DNA of 64,000 nucleotides from Gracilinema caldarium (lineage in GTDB: Bacteria > Spirochaetota > Spirochaetia > Treponematales > Breznakiellaceae). Of the stretch, positions 9,401 through 17,275 are shown one piece after another (position 1 is the first letter of the stretch; each line of letters starts with the position of its first letter). The notes under the pieces are model-generated. The model saw only the letters and a program-made list of their open reading frames with translations, had not been told where the DNA came from and ran no database searches. The stretch covers positions 1 through 64,000 of the forward strand of contig NZ_JAJUHW010000003.1 of NCBI RefSeq assembly GCF_029265695.1, read 5' to 3'. Both the position numbers and the translations under genes were made by a program.

Positions 9401-9891
9401 CAAGTCTAGCCGTTATGATGGGCGACATTGATCATCTCAAGCAGATCAACGATATGTACGGCCAGGGGCTGGGGGATCAGGCTGTGGTAGAATGCGCCCA
9501 TCGTTTTGTTCGAGCGCTAGAGCCTCATGTCCTTATTGGTAGATGGTCAGGCGAAGAATTTCTTGCTATTCTAGGAGCATCAGATAAGGTGACTCCCGAT
9601 GAGCACCTTGCGTGGGCAACAAGGCAGGCAGAAGAAGTGCGCGCCCAGGTAGTAGGGGAACCTCTTATTATTGGCAGGGAGCGAATCAACCTGTCCATAT
9701 CAATCGGGCTTTGTCTTGTTGTTTGCGATGGCCCGAAAGATGACGAAAAACTGGCTTCTTCCCTGCTTAGGATGGTAGATGATGCTCTGTTCAGGGCAAA
9801 AACACGGGGCCGCAACCATGTAGAAGCCCTCAAGTTTATTCATCAGAGCGAGATGCAAGATCCTCCCACCGAAGGGTCTTCTCCTCGATAA
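6496..9891 (+). CDS. membrane hybrid sensor histidine kinase fused to a GGDEF domain
   Basis: A 1131-residue protein. Domains in order: about seven N-terminal membrane helices (residues 1-225), a short coiled coil, PAS (about 235-355), a second coiled coil, PAS (about 395-505), HisKA with phospho-acceptor His530 in ATMSHELRTPLNA, HATPase_c (about 640-750, with N, G1 and G2 boxes such as DTGIGI and GGTGLGLAISKRLLDLMGG), a degenerate receiver-like domain (about 790-930) and a C-terminal GGDEF domain. The GGDEF motif is SGEEF (Ser1018) and the RxxD product-inhibition site is missing. The receiver-like part lacks the acidic pair (LLIVGTSENR) and has Glu where Lys is expected (VQEPIDPEEL). It probably couples a membrane or ligand signal to phosphorylation and cyclic-di-GMP output. 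Its 3' end overlaps the convergent ABC-F gene by 56 bp. Confidence 0.85.
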   Translation: MKTSLDLLTSLSPALVFATGGFFLALLLFIFRAVFGRRIRGLRHIAFADLIISLALVGLVSLDSSSETVGSFILYPFLLYGIALIGSGYGIFFNESFKYKLLLYIPVILLPFLEFLFLLLRTPVWVNHVLLSGFVSVEFLISGLIIIREGLLVRNHVVKPLALNQTALASVVGSVCIAVSFVYVLRAAGFLFSDSYTSILFIMTVAGILFSFGILILGGIKLQEELARRELKLTQEQYDVLVRTIIDTVPQAVILKNRQSVFVFVNSYFAMLHNKKPEDLVGLTDADLYPPELAQKYRADDRIVMESRLSRSYIEEHVQGGDRTWVETIKTPVLDASGEVTGVLVMFIDITSRIRTQEALKESELKYRELNEQLEKRVEERSRGLREAKRDLDLFFEVTLDYLCIINMNGYFQKVSKSWVNDTGWPEHELVGVSLFQFMYAEDRERVIEAARMLVSGVPLKDFHIRFKRADGSWMMLSLSAVGVPERNLVIAAGHDITQQLEIEERLRQARIDAEQASKAKSQFIATMSHELRTPLNAVLGYSSLLEPYIQDEKGLRYLKSIGTAGRSLLAIINDILDLTKAESGRIELVPMPFEIRLLADELLDIFRFNAEEKGLLVQIQVTEAVPKTIMLDQNRLRQILVNLVGNAIKFTDSGSVSLFIDAKPEASSSRVHLIMEVTDTGIGISEEFRAHLFDPFTQQDFNIARKYGGTGLGLAISKRLLDLMGGTIHCEAPEQGGTRFWIDIPQVPASGSDVHYFVNFGQGFEEKIETDQDMVPVVQHLDASLTLLIVGTSENRRSWLKELLQGKHVNVYEASLDSAQTYPIQQVNGIIFDFPSGKNQIEDGRELIKKWVQMYKTPLLVISHAKKSAVDHENLLGVLSIGGLDYVQEPIDPEELWLRLMNQIELKGSRTRIAAVNRVLTETTSRLQQLSVQVDKLVSIDELTGLANRKTLWRWLVQEIGHAKEKKTSLAVMMGDIDHLKQINDMYGQGLGDQAVVECAHRFVRALEPHVLIGRWSGEEFLAILGASDKVTPDEHLAWATRQAEEVRAQVVGEPLIIGRERINLSISIGLCLVVCDGPKDDEKLASSLLRMVDDALFRAKTRGRNHVEALKFIHQSEMQDPPTEGSSPR

Positions 9892-11758
9892 GGGCGAGCA
9901 CTGCGGTATATCGTTTCTGCGCTTCTACGGCAGCTTTTCCGTCTTTGATGAGTCCGCCATCGGGGGCAGCAAAAGACGCTTCCAACGCCGCTTTTTCATT
10001 TTCGAGAGCTTCTATTTCTGTTAAAAGCCGGTTGAGCTCCTGTTTTTCCTTAAACGTCAATTTAGTCGTTAGTTTATCTTTTTGATTTGCCCCGCTGCGC
10101 CGGTTTTCTTTCTCGATTTTATTACTCGGTGCAAGGTTTGTTGTTTTCTGCAGATTTTTCTGCCCTTCCTTCTCTTGGTTGGCCTGTTGGTCTCTCCACG
10201 TGCCGTAGGTGCCCACAAAGGATGTGATATTCCCCTGACCGTCAAATATCCAGAGCTTGTCTGTTGTGCCTTCCAGAAAGGCTCGGTCGTGGGAAACAAT
10301 AATGATGCTGCCTCTAAACCGGCTCAGGAAGTCTTCGAGTAAGGCGATGGTATCTATATCAATATCGTTAGTGGGTTCATCAAACAGAAGCACATTAGGA
10401 CTGGCGATGAGTAGTCGTACAAGCTGCAGTCGTCGTCGTTCGCCCCCTGAAAGTTTTTCTATCCGTTGAGACTGCATGGGCCGGGGATAACCAAAACGTT
10501 CAAGGAACTGTTCTGCCGTCAGTTCTGTCCCGTCATCAAAGGAAATCCGTTCTGCCGCTTTCTGCACATAATCCAAAATACTAGTCTGGCCGTTCATGGC
10601 CGCACCGGTTTGATCAAAATATCCGATAGCTACCGTTTCTCCCCGGATAATAGCGCCGCTGTCAGGATCGGCGGTGCCCGCAATAAGGTTAAGAAGGGTA
10701 CTCTTGCCGCTGCCATTCGGCCCTATGATCCCGATACGCTCTCCTGCAGATATGGTATAGGAAAAGTTTTTTATAATTGGGCGACCCTCAAAGGATTTGT
10801 TCACCTGTTGTATTTCCAAAACTTTGCCCCCAAGCCGGCGTTGGGCTGTACGGAACGTTTCCGTTTGAGGGGAAGAAGCTTCCGGCCGGCCTTGGACAAG
10901 GTCCCGGATCCGTTCTTTGCGCTTTTTGTCCTTTCCGCCCCGAGCTTTGGGACCCCGTTTGAGCCATTCCAGTTCGACCCGTAAAATAGATTCCCGCCGA
11001 CGTTCTCGGGCTGCATCCATAAGGTCCCGTTCTTCCAGCCGTTCCAGGTATTCGCTGTAGTCCCCCGGATATTTGGATACCCCCTGGCGGTCTATATCGA
11101 TAATGACATTGCATACCGCGTCCAGGAACCAGCTGTCATGGGTAACCAGTACAAAGGCCTTGCCGGTTTGGATGAGTTTTTGTTCGAGCCATTCGATAGT
11201 ATCTATGTCCAGGTGGTTGGTCGGTTCATCAAGCAAAAGAAGATCCGCATCGCTTGCAAGGCAGCGTACCAGGGCTACTTTTTTTACCATGCCGCCCGAA
11301 AGGGTCTCCATAGGGAGGCTGAGGTCCCTGATATCTAATTCAGAAAGGAGGGATGTAAAACGGTGTTCTACTGTGTAGCCGCCCCGTTCTTCCATTTCAT
11401 GGTTCAAGGCGGTGATGAGTTCCGGTGTACTATGCGGATCCTGCAAGGCCCGTTCATAACGGTCAACAAGCTGAACCAAGGGATCGGCCGAACGGAATAG
11501 AAAGTCCCTGATACGATCCCCGTCATTCCATTTCGGGACCTGATCCAGTACGCTGACAAAGAGGTTCTTTTTTCTAATAATAGTTCCCCGGTCAGGTTCC
11601 AGATTCCCTGAAATTATTTTAAGAAGGGTAGACTTGCCTGCCCCATTGGGGCCTACAAAGCCGATATGTTCTTCCGGTTCTATGCTGAATGATACATTGG
11701 TAAATAGGGGTGTTTCCCCGACGGTTTTGCTAATCGAATCCAGTGAAATGAGCGCCAT
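9836..11758 (-). CDS. uup: ABC-F family ATPase, Uup-like
   Basis: A soluble 640-residue protein with two ATPase domains and no membrane segment. Walker A motifs are GPNGAGKST and GPNGSGKST, signatures are TLSGGMVKK and LSGGERRRLQ, and Walker B regions are LLLLDEPTNHLDI and LLFDEPTNDIDI. A C-terminal charged coiled coil (EKQELNRLLTEIEALENEKA) fits the Uup branch of ABC-F proteins, which act on ribosomes or nucleic acids rather than in transport. ATG 11758 is preceded by a -10 like TATAAC exactly 6 nt upstream and has no ribosome-binding site. Stop codon TAA 9838-9836 lies inside the convergent sensor kinase gene. Confidence 0.88.
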   Translation of the reverse strand: MALISLDSISKTVGETPLFTNVSFSIEPEEHIGFVGPNGAGKSTLLKIISGNLEPDRGTIIRKKNLFVSVLDQVPKWNDGDRIRDFLFRSADPLVQLVDRYERALQDPHSTPELITALNHEMEERGGYTVEHRFTSLLSELDIRDLSLPMETLSGGMVKKVALVRCLASDADLLLLDEPTNHLDIDTIEWLEQKLIQTGKAFVLVTHDSWFLDAVCNVIIDIDRQGVSKYPGDYSEYLERLEERDLMDAARERRRESILRVELEWLKRGPKARGGKDKKRKERIRDLVQGRPEASSPQTETFRTAQRRLGGKVLEIQQVNKSFEGRPIIKNFSYTISAGERIGIIGPNGSGKSTLLNLIAGTADPDSGAIIRGETVAIGYFDQTGAAMNGQTSILDYVQKAAERISFDDGTELTAEQFLERFGYPRPMQSQRIEKLSGGERRRLQLVRLLIASPNVLLFDEPTNDIDIDTIALLEDFLSRFRGSIIIVSHDRAFLEGTTDKLWIFDGQGNITSFVGTYGTWRDQQANQEKEGQKNLQKTTNLAPSNKIEKENRRSGANQKDKLTTKLTFKEKQELNRLLTEIEALENEKAALEASFAAPDGGLIKDGKAAVEAQKRYTAVLALIEEKTLRWEDLASRSDE

Positions 11759-11764
11759 GCTTTA

Positions 11765-11770
11765 GTTATA
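11765..11770 (-). promoter_or_regulatory. -10 element of the ABC-F gene, leaderless type
   Basis: The minus strand reads TATAAC, then 6 nt, then ATG. No convincing -35 is visible at the right distance, so this is a partial assignment. Confidence 0.4.
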
Positions 11771-11910
11771 TCAGAAATTAATTATCTCGACAGGGGGGGA
11801 TAATGTGCAGGGCTTGTGGTTGACCTGGGCTTAAGGGTGTCCTGACTGTCGCTTTTATATGGCCTGTGGGCGGTCAAGGACTTGTTTTTTGGCACCGCTT
11901 CCCTGGCTTC

Positions 11911-11939
11911 TGGAAAAAAGAACGTTTCCGATGTATAGT
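11911..11939 (+). promoter_or_regulatory. trpR promoter, leaderless type
   Basis: TGGAAA (11911-11916), 17 nt, TATAGT (11934-11939), then 6 nt to ATG 11946. The alternative ATG at 11931 lies across the start of the -10 element. Confidence 0.5.
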
Positions 11940-11945
11940 AACACC

Positions 11946-12254
11946 ATGACTATTGACGATCCTGCGGTGGCAGTAAATCTTAAAGAACTTTCCCGAACTC
12001 TAGCGGCAGCATCGGATCCACAGCTTATAGAAGATTTTTTGAGAAGCCTTCTTACTCCATCTGAAACAGCGGACATTGCCGCCCGCTGGGCGCTGGTTAA
12101 GGCCTTAGACAACAAGGTCCCCCAGCGGGAAATTGCACGGGAGCTGGGGCTTTCGCTCTGTAAAATTACCCGGGGCTCCCGGGAGCTTAAAAAGCCTGAT
12201 TCACCCTTCAGGAAAATGCTGCATATAACAGACCAGTTAGACCGGCAGGCTTGA
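11946..12254 (+). CDS. trpR: Trp operon repressor family protein (TrpR)
   Basis: 102 residues (107 from ATG 11931). It aligns with TrpR over its whole length: LTPSETADIAARWALVKALD corresponds to the family segment with helices C and D, and QREIARELGLSLCKITRGS is the helix-turn-helix, very close to the TrpR recognition helix. TrpR binds DNA as a tryptophan-loaded dimer. No trp biosynthesis or transport genes are in the window, so the target is unknown. The gene stands alone between a divergent ABC-F gene and a convergent membrane protein gene. Confidence 0.85.
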   Translation: MTIDDPAVAVNLKELSRTLAAASDPQLIEDFLRSLLTPSETADIAARWALVKALDNKVPQREIARELGLSLCKITRGSRELKKPDSPFRKMLHITDQLDRQA

Positions 12255-12277
12255 AAAGTCCACGGCCTCTGTTGTAA

Positions 12278-13255
12278 TCAGAGCGTGCCGACCTGAAATG
12301 ATTTGCGGAAAAGTATCCGTCTGCCCCGTTCAAGCCAGACCACTACAATAGCAAGAACAAAGCGGGGCACCACTGCCCAGAAGAGGGGAACCCCTATGGC
12401 CATAAAGAGGAGCGTATCCTCCAGCAAGGAGTGGCTTACGCCCACATGGTGGTTAAAAAGGTCTCCCTCGGAAAGACTCAGTTTCCCAGACTCGACCCGT
12501 TCAATCATAATGGCCGACCCATAGGCCAGGCCAATGATGTTTGCCACGATCCACAGGAACCCAGTCGATGGCGGAAGCCCCAGAAGCCGCATAAAAGGCC
12601 CGGTGATGTTTCCCAAAAGCTCAAGGATGCCAAATTCTTCCATCACTTTTTGAGCTGCCATAAGAAGGCTTACGATGATGGCAATTTTTAATATCAACTG
12701 TCCCATCTGTATGGCCCATTGCTTAAGAATCTCTGGAATTTCCTGCAAACTCAGCGCCGCAGGCGGAGCTAGTTCTGCAGAAAGCCCCTGCATTTTGCTT
12801 GCCCCAAAGGCCGCAGGAAGGATATAATTCAAGATAAAAGCCGCTGCCAGGGCCGTGAAGATTCTGAGAAATACCATTTTGGTTGCCGATGACCCGGTTT
12901 TTCGCATCACCGTGCATTCCACAATCAGGTTGTGGGCGATGAGACACATGACTGCTAAAATGGTTATCTCCCGCAGGGAAAGCTGCAAGGTTCCAATAAC
13001 GGCGATGGCAGAATAAATGTTGAGCAGAATGGCGCTTAAAAAAACTAAGGAGCTTTCGCCGGGCAGGCCCACAAAGTGCATGATGGGATCAAGCAGCCGG
13101 GATGCGGTAAAAAGTAAACCGGTTTTCTCGAGGGCCAAAACAAAGAGTGAAACGGGAACCATAATGGAGAGTAAAAACCGGATCGTGTGCAGAGAGGGTT
13201 TCCATGCCCGGCCTAGGGCTGAAAAAAAACGATGGACAACAGATTTTTGATCCAT
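12278..13255 (-). CDS. nucleoside-recognition (Gate) domain membrane protein
   Basis: 325 residues with about eight to nine hydrophobic helices arranged as two repeats, each with a Gate-type motif. The C-terminal half contains GLAYGSAIMIERVESGKLS and HHVGVSHSLLEDTLLFMAIG, typical of the nucleoside_recognition/Gate family also seen in spore maturation proteins SpmA/SpmB and in FeoB. The substrate is not known. ATG 13255 has no Shine-Dalgarno sequence; a TTGACA lies upstream, with a palindrome next to it. The stop codon is inside a small hairpin shared with the convergent trpR gene. Confidence 0.75.
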   Translation of the reverse strand: MDQKSVVHRFFSALGRAWKPSLHTIRFLLSIMVPVSLFVLALEKTGLLFTASRLLDPIMHFVGLPGESSLVFLSAILLNIYSAIAVIGTLQLSLREITILAVMCLIAHNLIVECTVMRKTGSSATKMVFLRIFTALAAAFILNYILPAAFGASKMQGLSAELAPPAALSLQEIPEILKQWAIQMGQLILKIAIIVSLLMAAQKVMEEFGILELLGNITGPFMRLLGLPPSTGFLWIVANIIGLAYGSAIMIERVESGKLSLSEGDLFNHHVGVSHSLLEDTLLFMAIGVPLFWAVVPRFVLAIVVVWLERGRRILFRKSFQVGTL

Positions 13256-13268
13256 GGCTTGTATTAAG

Positions 13269-13292
13269 CGCCGAATATCGGCGAATTGTCAA
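13269..13292 (-). promoter_or_regulatory. putative promoter with a 15-bp palindromic operator
   Basis: On the minus strand TTGACA (13292-13287) is followed by the perfect palindrome CGCCGATATTCGGCG (13283-13269), then TAATAC and the ATG. The dyad, with 6-bp arms and a 3-bp centre, lies between the -35 and -10 regions, where a repressor would block polymerase. The regulator is unknown. Confidence 0.45.
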
Positions 13293-13328
13293 GGTTGTTT
13301 TGACCTAAGAGGAGCAAAGGATAGTAAA

Positions 13329-15611
13329 ATGGGAACTTTAAGCCGCATAACAGAGGGAAGACTCGGGTATGGCTTTGTAGAAAAGGACTATATCCCTGAA
13401 GGGTGCGATGAATACTGGCAAAGAAATCAGCAGGTCGGAGATTATGCAAAAAAGTGGCGGAAATTGCGGGCCGATGAAATAGCTATTCTTGTAAAAAACA
13501 ATAACATCTGTGCAAACTGGGACGATTTCTTGGTAAGCGATCCCTTTAATCCCCATCTTATTCGCAACTCTCAATTTTACGGCCTTGTCCGCCTTGGTGC
13601 GGTCAGGGAAAACTTGCTCCAGTACCATGACTACAAAATTCCCGCCGGCATACGGGACAGTACCATCATCTCCTGCGACATCGGTGACGACTGCGCCATA
13701 CAAAATTGCCCCTACATTTCCCATTATATCATCGGCAACCAGGTGATTCTGAGCCGGGTCGATGAAATTCAGGTGTCTAACCATGCAAAGTTCGGTAACG
13801 GCATACTGACCCCCGGAGAAAGTGAGGATATACGGATCTGGATTGATGTGATGAACGAGGCTGGCGGCCGCTCTATCCTTCCCTTTAAGGATATGATCAG
13901 CGCCGATGCCTACCTCTGGGCTGCCTATCGGGACGATGTTGAACTTGTTGCAAGGCTCAAGGAAATTACCCAGAATCAATATGGAGCAGGCAGGGGGCGT
14001 TACGGCACCATAGGTTCCTGGACCGTGATAAAGGGCTGCGGCATTATTAAGGATGTGGCTATCGGTGACTGTGCTTATATCAAAGGAGCCAACAAGCTTA
14101 AAAATCTGACCATACTCTCCAGCGAAGATGAACCCACCCAGATTGGAGAGGGTGTTGAACTGGTGAATGGTATTATCGGTTATGGCTGTCATGTGTTTTA
14201 TGGCTGCAAGGCGGTCCGCTTTGTCATGGGACGGAACAGCAACCTCAAATACGGTGCCCGGCTTATTCATTCTGTCTTGGGGGATAACTCCACCGTCTCA
14301 TGCTGCGAAATGCTTAACAACCTTGTCTTCCCGGCACATGAACAGCACCATAATAATTCGTTTCTGATAGCTAGCTTGATTCAAGGACAGTCTAATATAG
14401 CGGCAGGGGCAACCATTGGGTCTAACCATAACAGCCGGGCAAACGACGGCGAAATTCGGGCAGGCAGAGGTTTTTGGCCCGGCCTCTCGGTGACGCTGAA
14501 ACATCCGAGCCGCTTTGCATCCTATGTGTTGATCGCCAAGGGCGACTACCCCTATGAGCTTGATATTCCGCTTCCGTTCTCGTTGGTAAACCATGATGTT
14601 GCCCGGGACCGGCTGGAAATTATGCCAGCCTATTTCTGGATGTACAACATGTATGCTCTGGAGCGGAACGCGTGGAAAGCAGTGAGCAGGGATAAACGGG
14701 TGATAAAGATCCAAAAAATAGAAACCGATTATCTTGCCCCTGATACGGCGGAAGAAATAATCCATGCCATGGAGCTTTTGGAACTCTGGACCGGCAAGGC
14801 TGCTGTGCTGAGGGGCGGTGAAAATCCAGAGACTTATACTGAAGAGGCTCTAAGCCAGTTCGGACTGAGTCTTCTTGCTTCCGCTGAAAACCGGATGAGC
14901 GGCCTTGATGTCTTTGCTGAGGGCCTTGAACGGCACAAACGGCCCGCCCTGGTGCTTAAACCCCGCAAGGCCTGGCGGGCCTATAACCGGATGCTCCGCT
15001 ATTATGCCCTTAAATCACTGCTTGCCTATGCGGAACTCCATGCCGATGTCTGTCCGCGCGATCTATTTGCTGGATTGGACCAGGAGTACCGGAATAATGG
15101 AGCAAAACGGGAAAGGCTGTGGGTAAACCTGGGCGGCCAAATCGCTCCGGCTTCTCGGGTAGATGCCTTGCGGCAGGATATTAGAGAAAAAAAACTCACG
15201 AGCTGGGACGCTATTCATGATCGGTATGAAGCGATGGCCCAGTGGTATATCAAGGACGCTGCGCTCCATGCATGGGTGGTACTCTTAGAGCTTCCGCCTC
15301 TGGATGGCGAAGATCCCTTGAGCGCCGCAAGGCTCCTGGATGGGTCTGGTATGACTGCTCTCATTGACCAAGGCCGTGAAACCCGGCGTTGGATAGAGTC
15401 AGAGGTGTATAAAAGCCGTGCCAAGGACTGGCGGGACCAGTTCCGCAAAATCACCTTCCGCAATGATGATGAGATGATCGCGGTTCTCGGCCGGGTGGAA
15501 GACAACCCCTTTATCAAAATGGCTCAAAAAGCGACCGAGAACTTTATCAAGCGGCTCGATACCTTAGAACAGAGGCTGACCAACGCTGCTTCTAAGCCTC
15601 GTTCAGAATAG
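13329..15611 (+). CDS. DUF4954 family protein with left-handed beta-helix
   Basis: 760 residues from ATG 13329, which has AAAGG at 13316-13320. An in-frame ATG at 13254 is rejected because it overlaps the divergent gene. Residues about 20-450 match DUF4954: FNPHLIRNSQFYGLVRLG, then hexapeptide-like repeats (GDDCAIQNCPYISHYIIGN, GVELVNGIIGYGCHVFYGC) and QGQSNIAAGATIGSNHNSR. Such repeats form left-handed parallel beta-helices as in acyl and nucleotidyl transferases. The family is common in Bacteroidota and spirochaetes and has no established reaction. The C-terminal 300 residues look helical. It ends in a 20-bp overlap with the convergent dehydrogenase gene. Confidence 0.85.
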   Translation: MGTLSRITEGRLGYGFVEKDYIPEGCDEYWQRNQQVGDYAKKWRKLRADEIAILVKNNNICANWDDFLVSDPFNPHLIRNSQFYGLVRLGAVRENLLQYHDYKIPAGIRDSTIISCDIGDDCAIQNCPYISHYIIGNQVILSRVDEIQVSNHAKFGNGILTPGESEDIRIWIDVMNEAGGRSILPFKDMISADAYLWAAYRDDVELVARLKEITQNQYGAGRGRYGTIGSWTVIKGCGIIKDVAIGDCAYIKGANKLKNLTILSSEDEPTQIGEGVELVNGIIGYGCHVFYGCKAVRFVMGRNSNLKYGARLIHSVLGDNSTVSCCEMLNNLVFPAHEQHHNNSFLIASLIQGQSNIAAGATIGSNHNSRANDGEIRAGRGFWPGLSVTLKHPSRFASYVLIAKGDYPYELDIPLPFSLVNHDVARDRLEIMPAYFWMYNMYALERNAWKAVSRDKRVIKIQKIETDYLAPDTAEEIIHAMELLELWTGKAAVLRGGENPETYTEEALSQFGLSLLASAENRMSGLDVFAEGLERHKRPALVLKPRKAWRAYNRMLRYYALKSLLAYAELHADVCPRDLFAGLDQEYRNNGAKRERLWVNLGGQIAPASRVDALRQDIREKKLTSWDAIHDRYEAMAQWYIKDAALHAWVVLLELPPLDGEDPLSAARLLDGSGMTALIDQGRETRRWIESEVYKSRAKDWRDQFRKITFRNDDEMIAVLGRVEDNPFIKMAQKATENFIKRLDTLEQRLTNAASKPRSE

Positions 15612-17181
15612 CCTCTGCCACGCGGATGCCGTCCATCGCCGCGGACATAATACCCCCCGCGTAGCCAGCCCCTTCTCCTGCCGGGTATAGCCCCCTTATC
15701 GGGGACTGGCAGGCCCCGTCCCGCAGTATCCGAATGGGGCTTGAGGTCCTTGTTTCTACCCCGGTAAGGAGGGCATCTTTCCTGTCAAAACCTGCAATAG
15801 ATTTACCGAAGCGGTTTATGCCTTCCGCGATTCCGTTGGAAACAAAGGCCGGGAGACAGCGGTGCAGATTTGCCAGGCTCCAGCCCCTAGTGGCGCTTGG
15901 TTTAATTGCTCCAAGGGCGGTGCTGGGTCTATCTTCAAGAAAATCACTCCACAACTGTACCGGTAAAGCATAGGTTCGGCCAGCAATATCATAGGCGGCC
16001 TGTTCCCATTTTCTCTGAAACTCAACACCACCAAGGAGACCCGGAAACCCAAAGTCGTGGGGACTTACGGCTACTACAATGGCCGCGTTTGCGTTTGTTC
16101 CATCCCGGGCAAAGTCGCTCATTCCGTTGCAAACCACGCCGCCAGGTTCCGAACTTGCGTTTACCACGGTTCCTCCGGGACACATACAAAAGCTGTATAC
16201 ACCCCGGTCATCACTGGTGCGGGCCGCAAGTTTGTAGTCCGCCACCGGCAGGGCTGGATGCTTCCAAAAGCGGCCAAATTGGGAGCGGGATATCATTTCC
16301 TGAGGATGTTCAATCCTGATCCCTATTGCAAAGGATTTTTGTTCCATGGGAACACCACGTTTTTCAAGCATGGCAAAGGTATCTCGGGAACTGTGCCCGA
16401 TTGCCAGAACCAGGGTGTCAATATCAATCCATTCAGTCCTATTGATGAGAATACCAGTGACTTTGCCGCCTTCTATGCGGATATCATCCAGCCGGCTTCT
16501 AAACCGGAAGGTTCCGCCAAGACGGATTATTTTTTTTCTGAGCCCCGCTACGACGGAGACGAGCTGATCGGTACCTACATGGGGTTTTGCCAGGATTCCG
16601 ATTTCGCTTGGAGCTCCTGCGGCAATAAGTTCCCGAATAACTTTCCGGTTGCGGCCCTGTTCATCTTTTACCTGGGTGGTCAGCTTTCCGTCTGAATAGG
16701 TCCCAGCCCCGCCTTCGCCGAACTGTATATTCGATTCTGGATCTAGATCAGCGCCGGACATAAAGGAGCGCACCCGTGCGTCCCGGGTTTCGACCGGGTC
16801 GCCCCGTTCAATGACGAGGGGGGCGAGCCCTGCCTCTGCCAGTATAAGGGCTGCAAAAAGTCCGGCGGGCCCGGTGCCAACCACGACCGGCGCCGTACTT
16901 CGGCTCCGGCGGGGCTGGGGCACACGGTAGACCGGTTCAGGCCCCACAGGCAGCGCAACCGAGGCGGGAATAGTCCCCTGCCTGCTATGATCTACATCAA
17001 CAAGCACTCCGTATACGAGTTTTATATGCTCCTTGTCCCGTGCATCCACCGATTTTCGTTCTATGTGCATGTCCCGGAGGGCAGCCGGGGCAATTTTAAG
17101 CAATTTGATAATCCGTTTCCGCAGTTCTGTTTCATCTGCGTCGAGGGGGAGATTTACTTGTGGAATTCGGTAAAGACTCAA
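15592..17181 (-). CDS. FAD-dependent dehydrogenase (COG2509 family)
   Basis: About 529 residues. After an N-terminal domain rich in charged residues comes a Rossmann motif, VVVGTGPAGLFAALILAEAG, then the second nucleotide-binding region (LVLAIGHSSRDTFAML) and the family motif ATRGWSLANLHRCLP. The C-terminal GEGAGYAGGIMSAAMDGI is the FAD-contacting end. These soluble flavoproteins are widespread and their substrate is not defined. I chose TTG 17181 because AAGGAG ends 6 nt before it. A TTG at 17187 directly abuts the ribosome-binding site and is less likely. Confidence 0.8.
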   Translation of the reverse strand: MSLYRIPQVNLPLDADETELRKRIIKLLKIAPAALRDMHIERKSVDARDKEHIKLVYGVLVDVDHSRQGTIPASVALPVGPEPVYRVPQPRRSRSTAPVVVGTGPAGLFAALILAEAGLAPLVIERGDPVETRDARVRSFMSGADLDPESNIQFGEGGAGTYSDGKLTTQVKDEQGRNRKVIRELIAAGAPSEIGILAKPHVGTDQLVSVVAGLRKKIIRLGGTFRFRSRLDDIRIEGGKVTGILINRTEWIDIDTLVLAIGHSSRDTFAMLEKRGVPMEQKSFAIGIRIEHPQEMISRSQFGRFWKHPALPVADYKLAARTSDDRGVYSFCMCPGGTVVNASSEPGGVVCNGMSDFARDGTNANAAIVVAVSPHDFGFPGLLGGVEFQRKWEQAAYDIAGRTYALPVQLWSDFLEDRPSTALGAIKPSATRGWSLANLHRCLPAFVSNGIAEGINRFGKSIAGFDRKDALLTGVETRTSSPIRILRDGACQSPIRGLYPAGEGAGYAGGIMSAAMDGIRVAEAILNEA

Positions 17182-17238
17182 AGGCAACTCCTTGCAGGCT
17201 TTAGCTGGTTATCTGGAAAAGACTTCAATGGGTTAAAG

Positions 17239-17267
17239 TTGCCAGAAATTAAAAAGCGCCGCATAAT
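17239..17267 (+). promoter_or_regulatory. promoter of the cyclase-like gene, leaderless type
   Basis: TTGCCA (17239-17244), a 17-nt spacer and CATAAT (17262-17267). The ATG at 17276 is 8 nt after the -10 element and no ribosome-binding site precedes it. Confidence 0.6.
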
Positions 17268-17275
17268 GGAATTAT

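Noticed and set aside
11931-11933. ATG 11931 as the trpR start
   Set aside because: It has no ribosome-binding site and sits across the probable -10 element; ATG 11946 gives the leaderless layout and a normal family length.
12256-12290. Hairpin CTCTG/CAGAG between trpR and the membrane protein gene as a terminator
   Set aside because: Its core stem is only 5 bp and lacks a T-run on either strand, so I do not list it as a terminator.
13338-14270. 310-codon open frame on the minus strand within the DUF4954 gene
   Set aside because: Antisense to a well-supported gene, no promoter, and no recognisable protein pattern.
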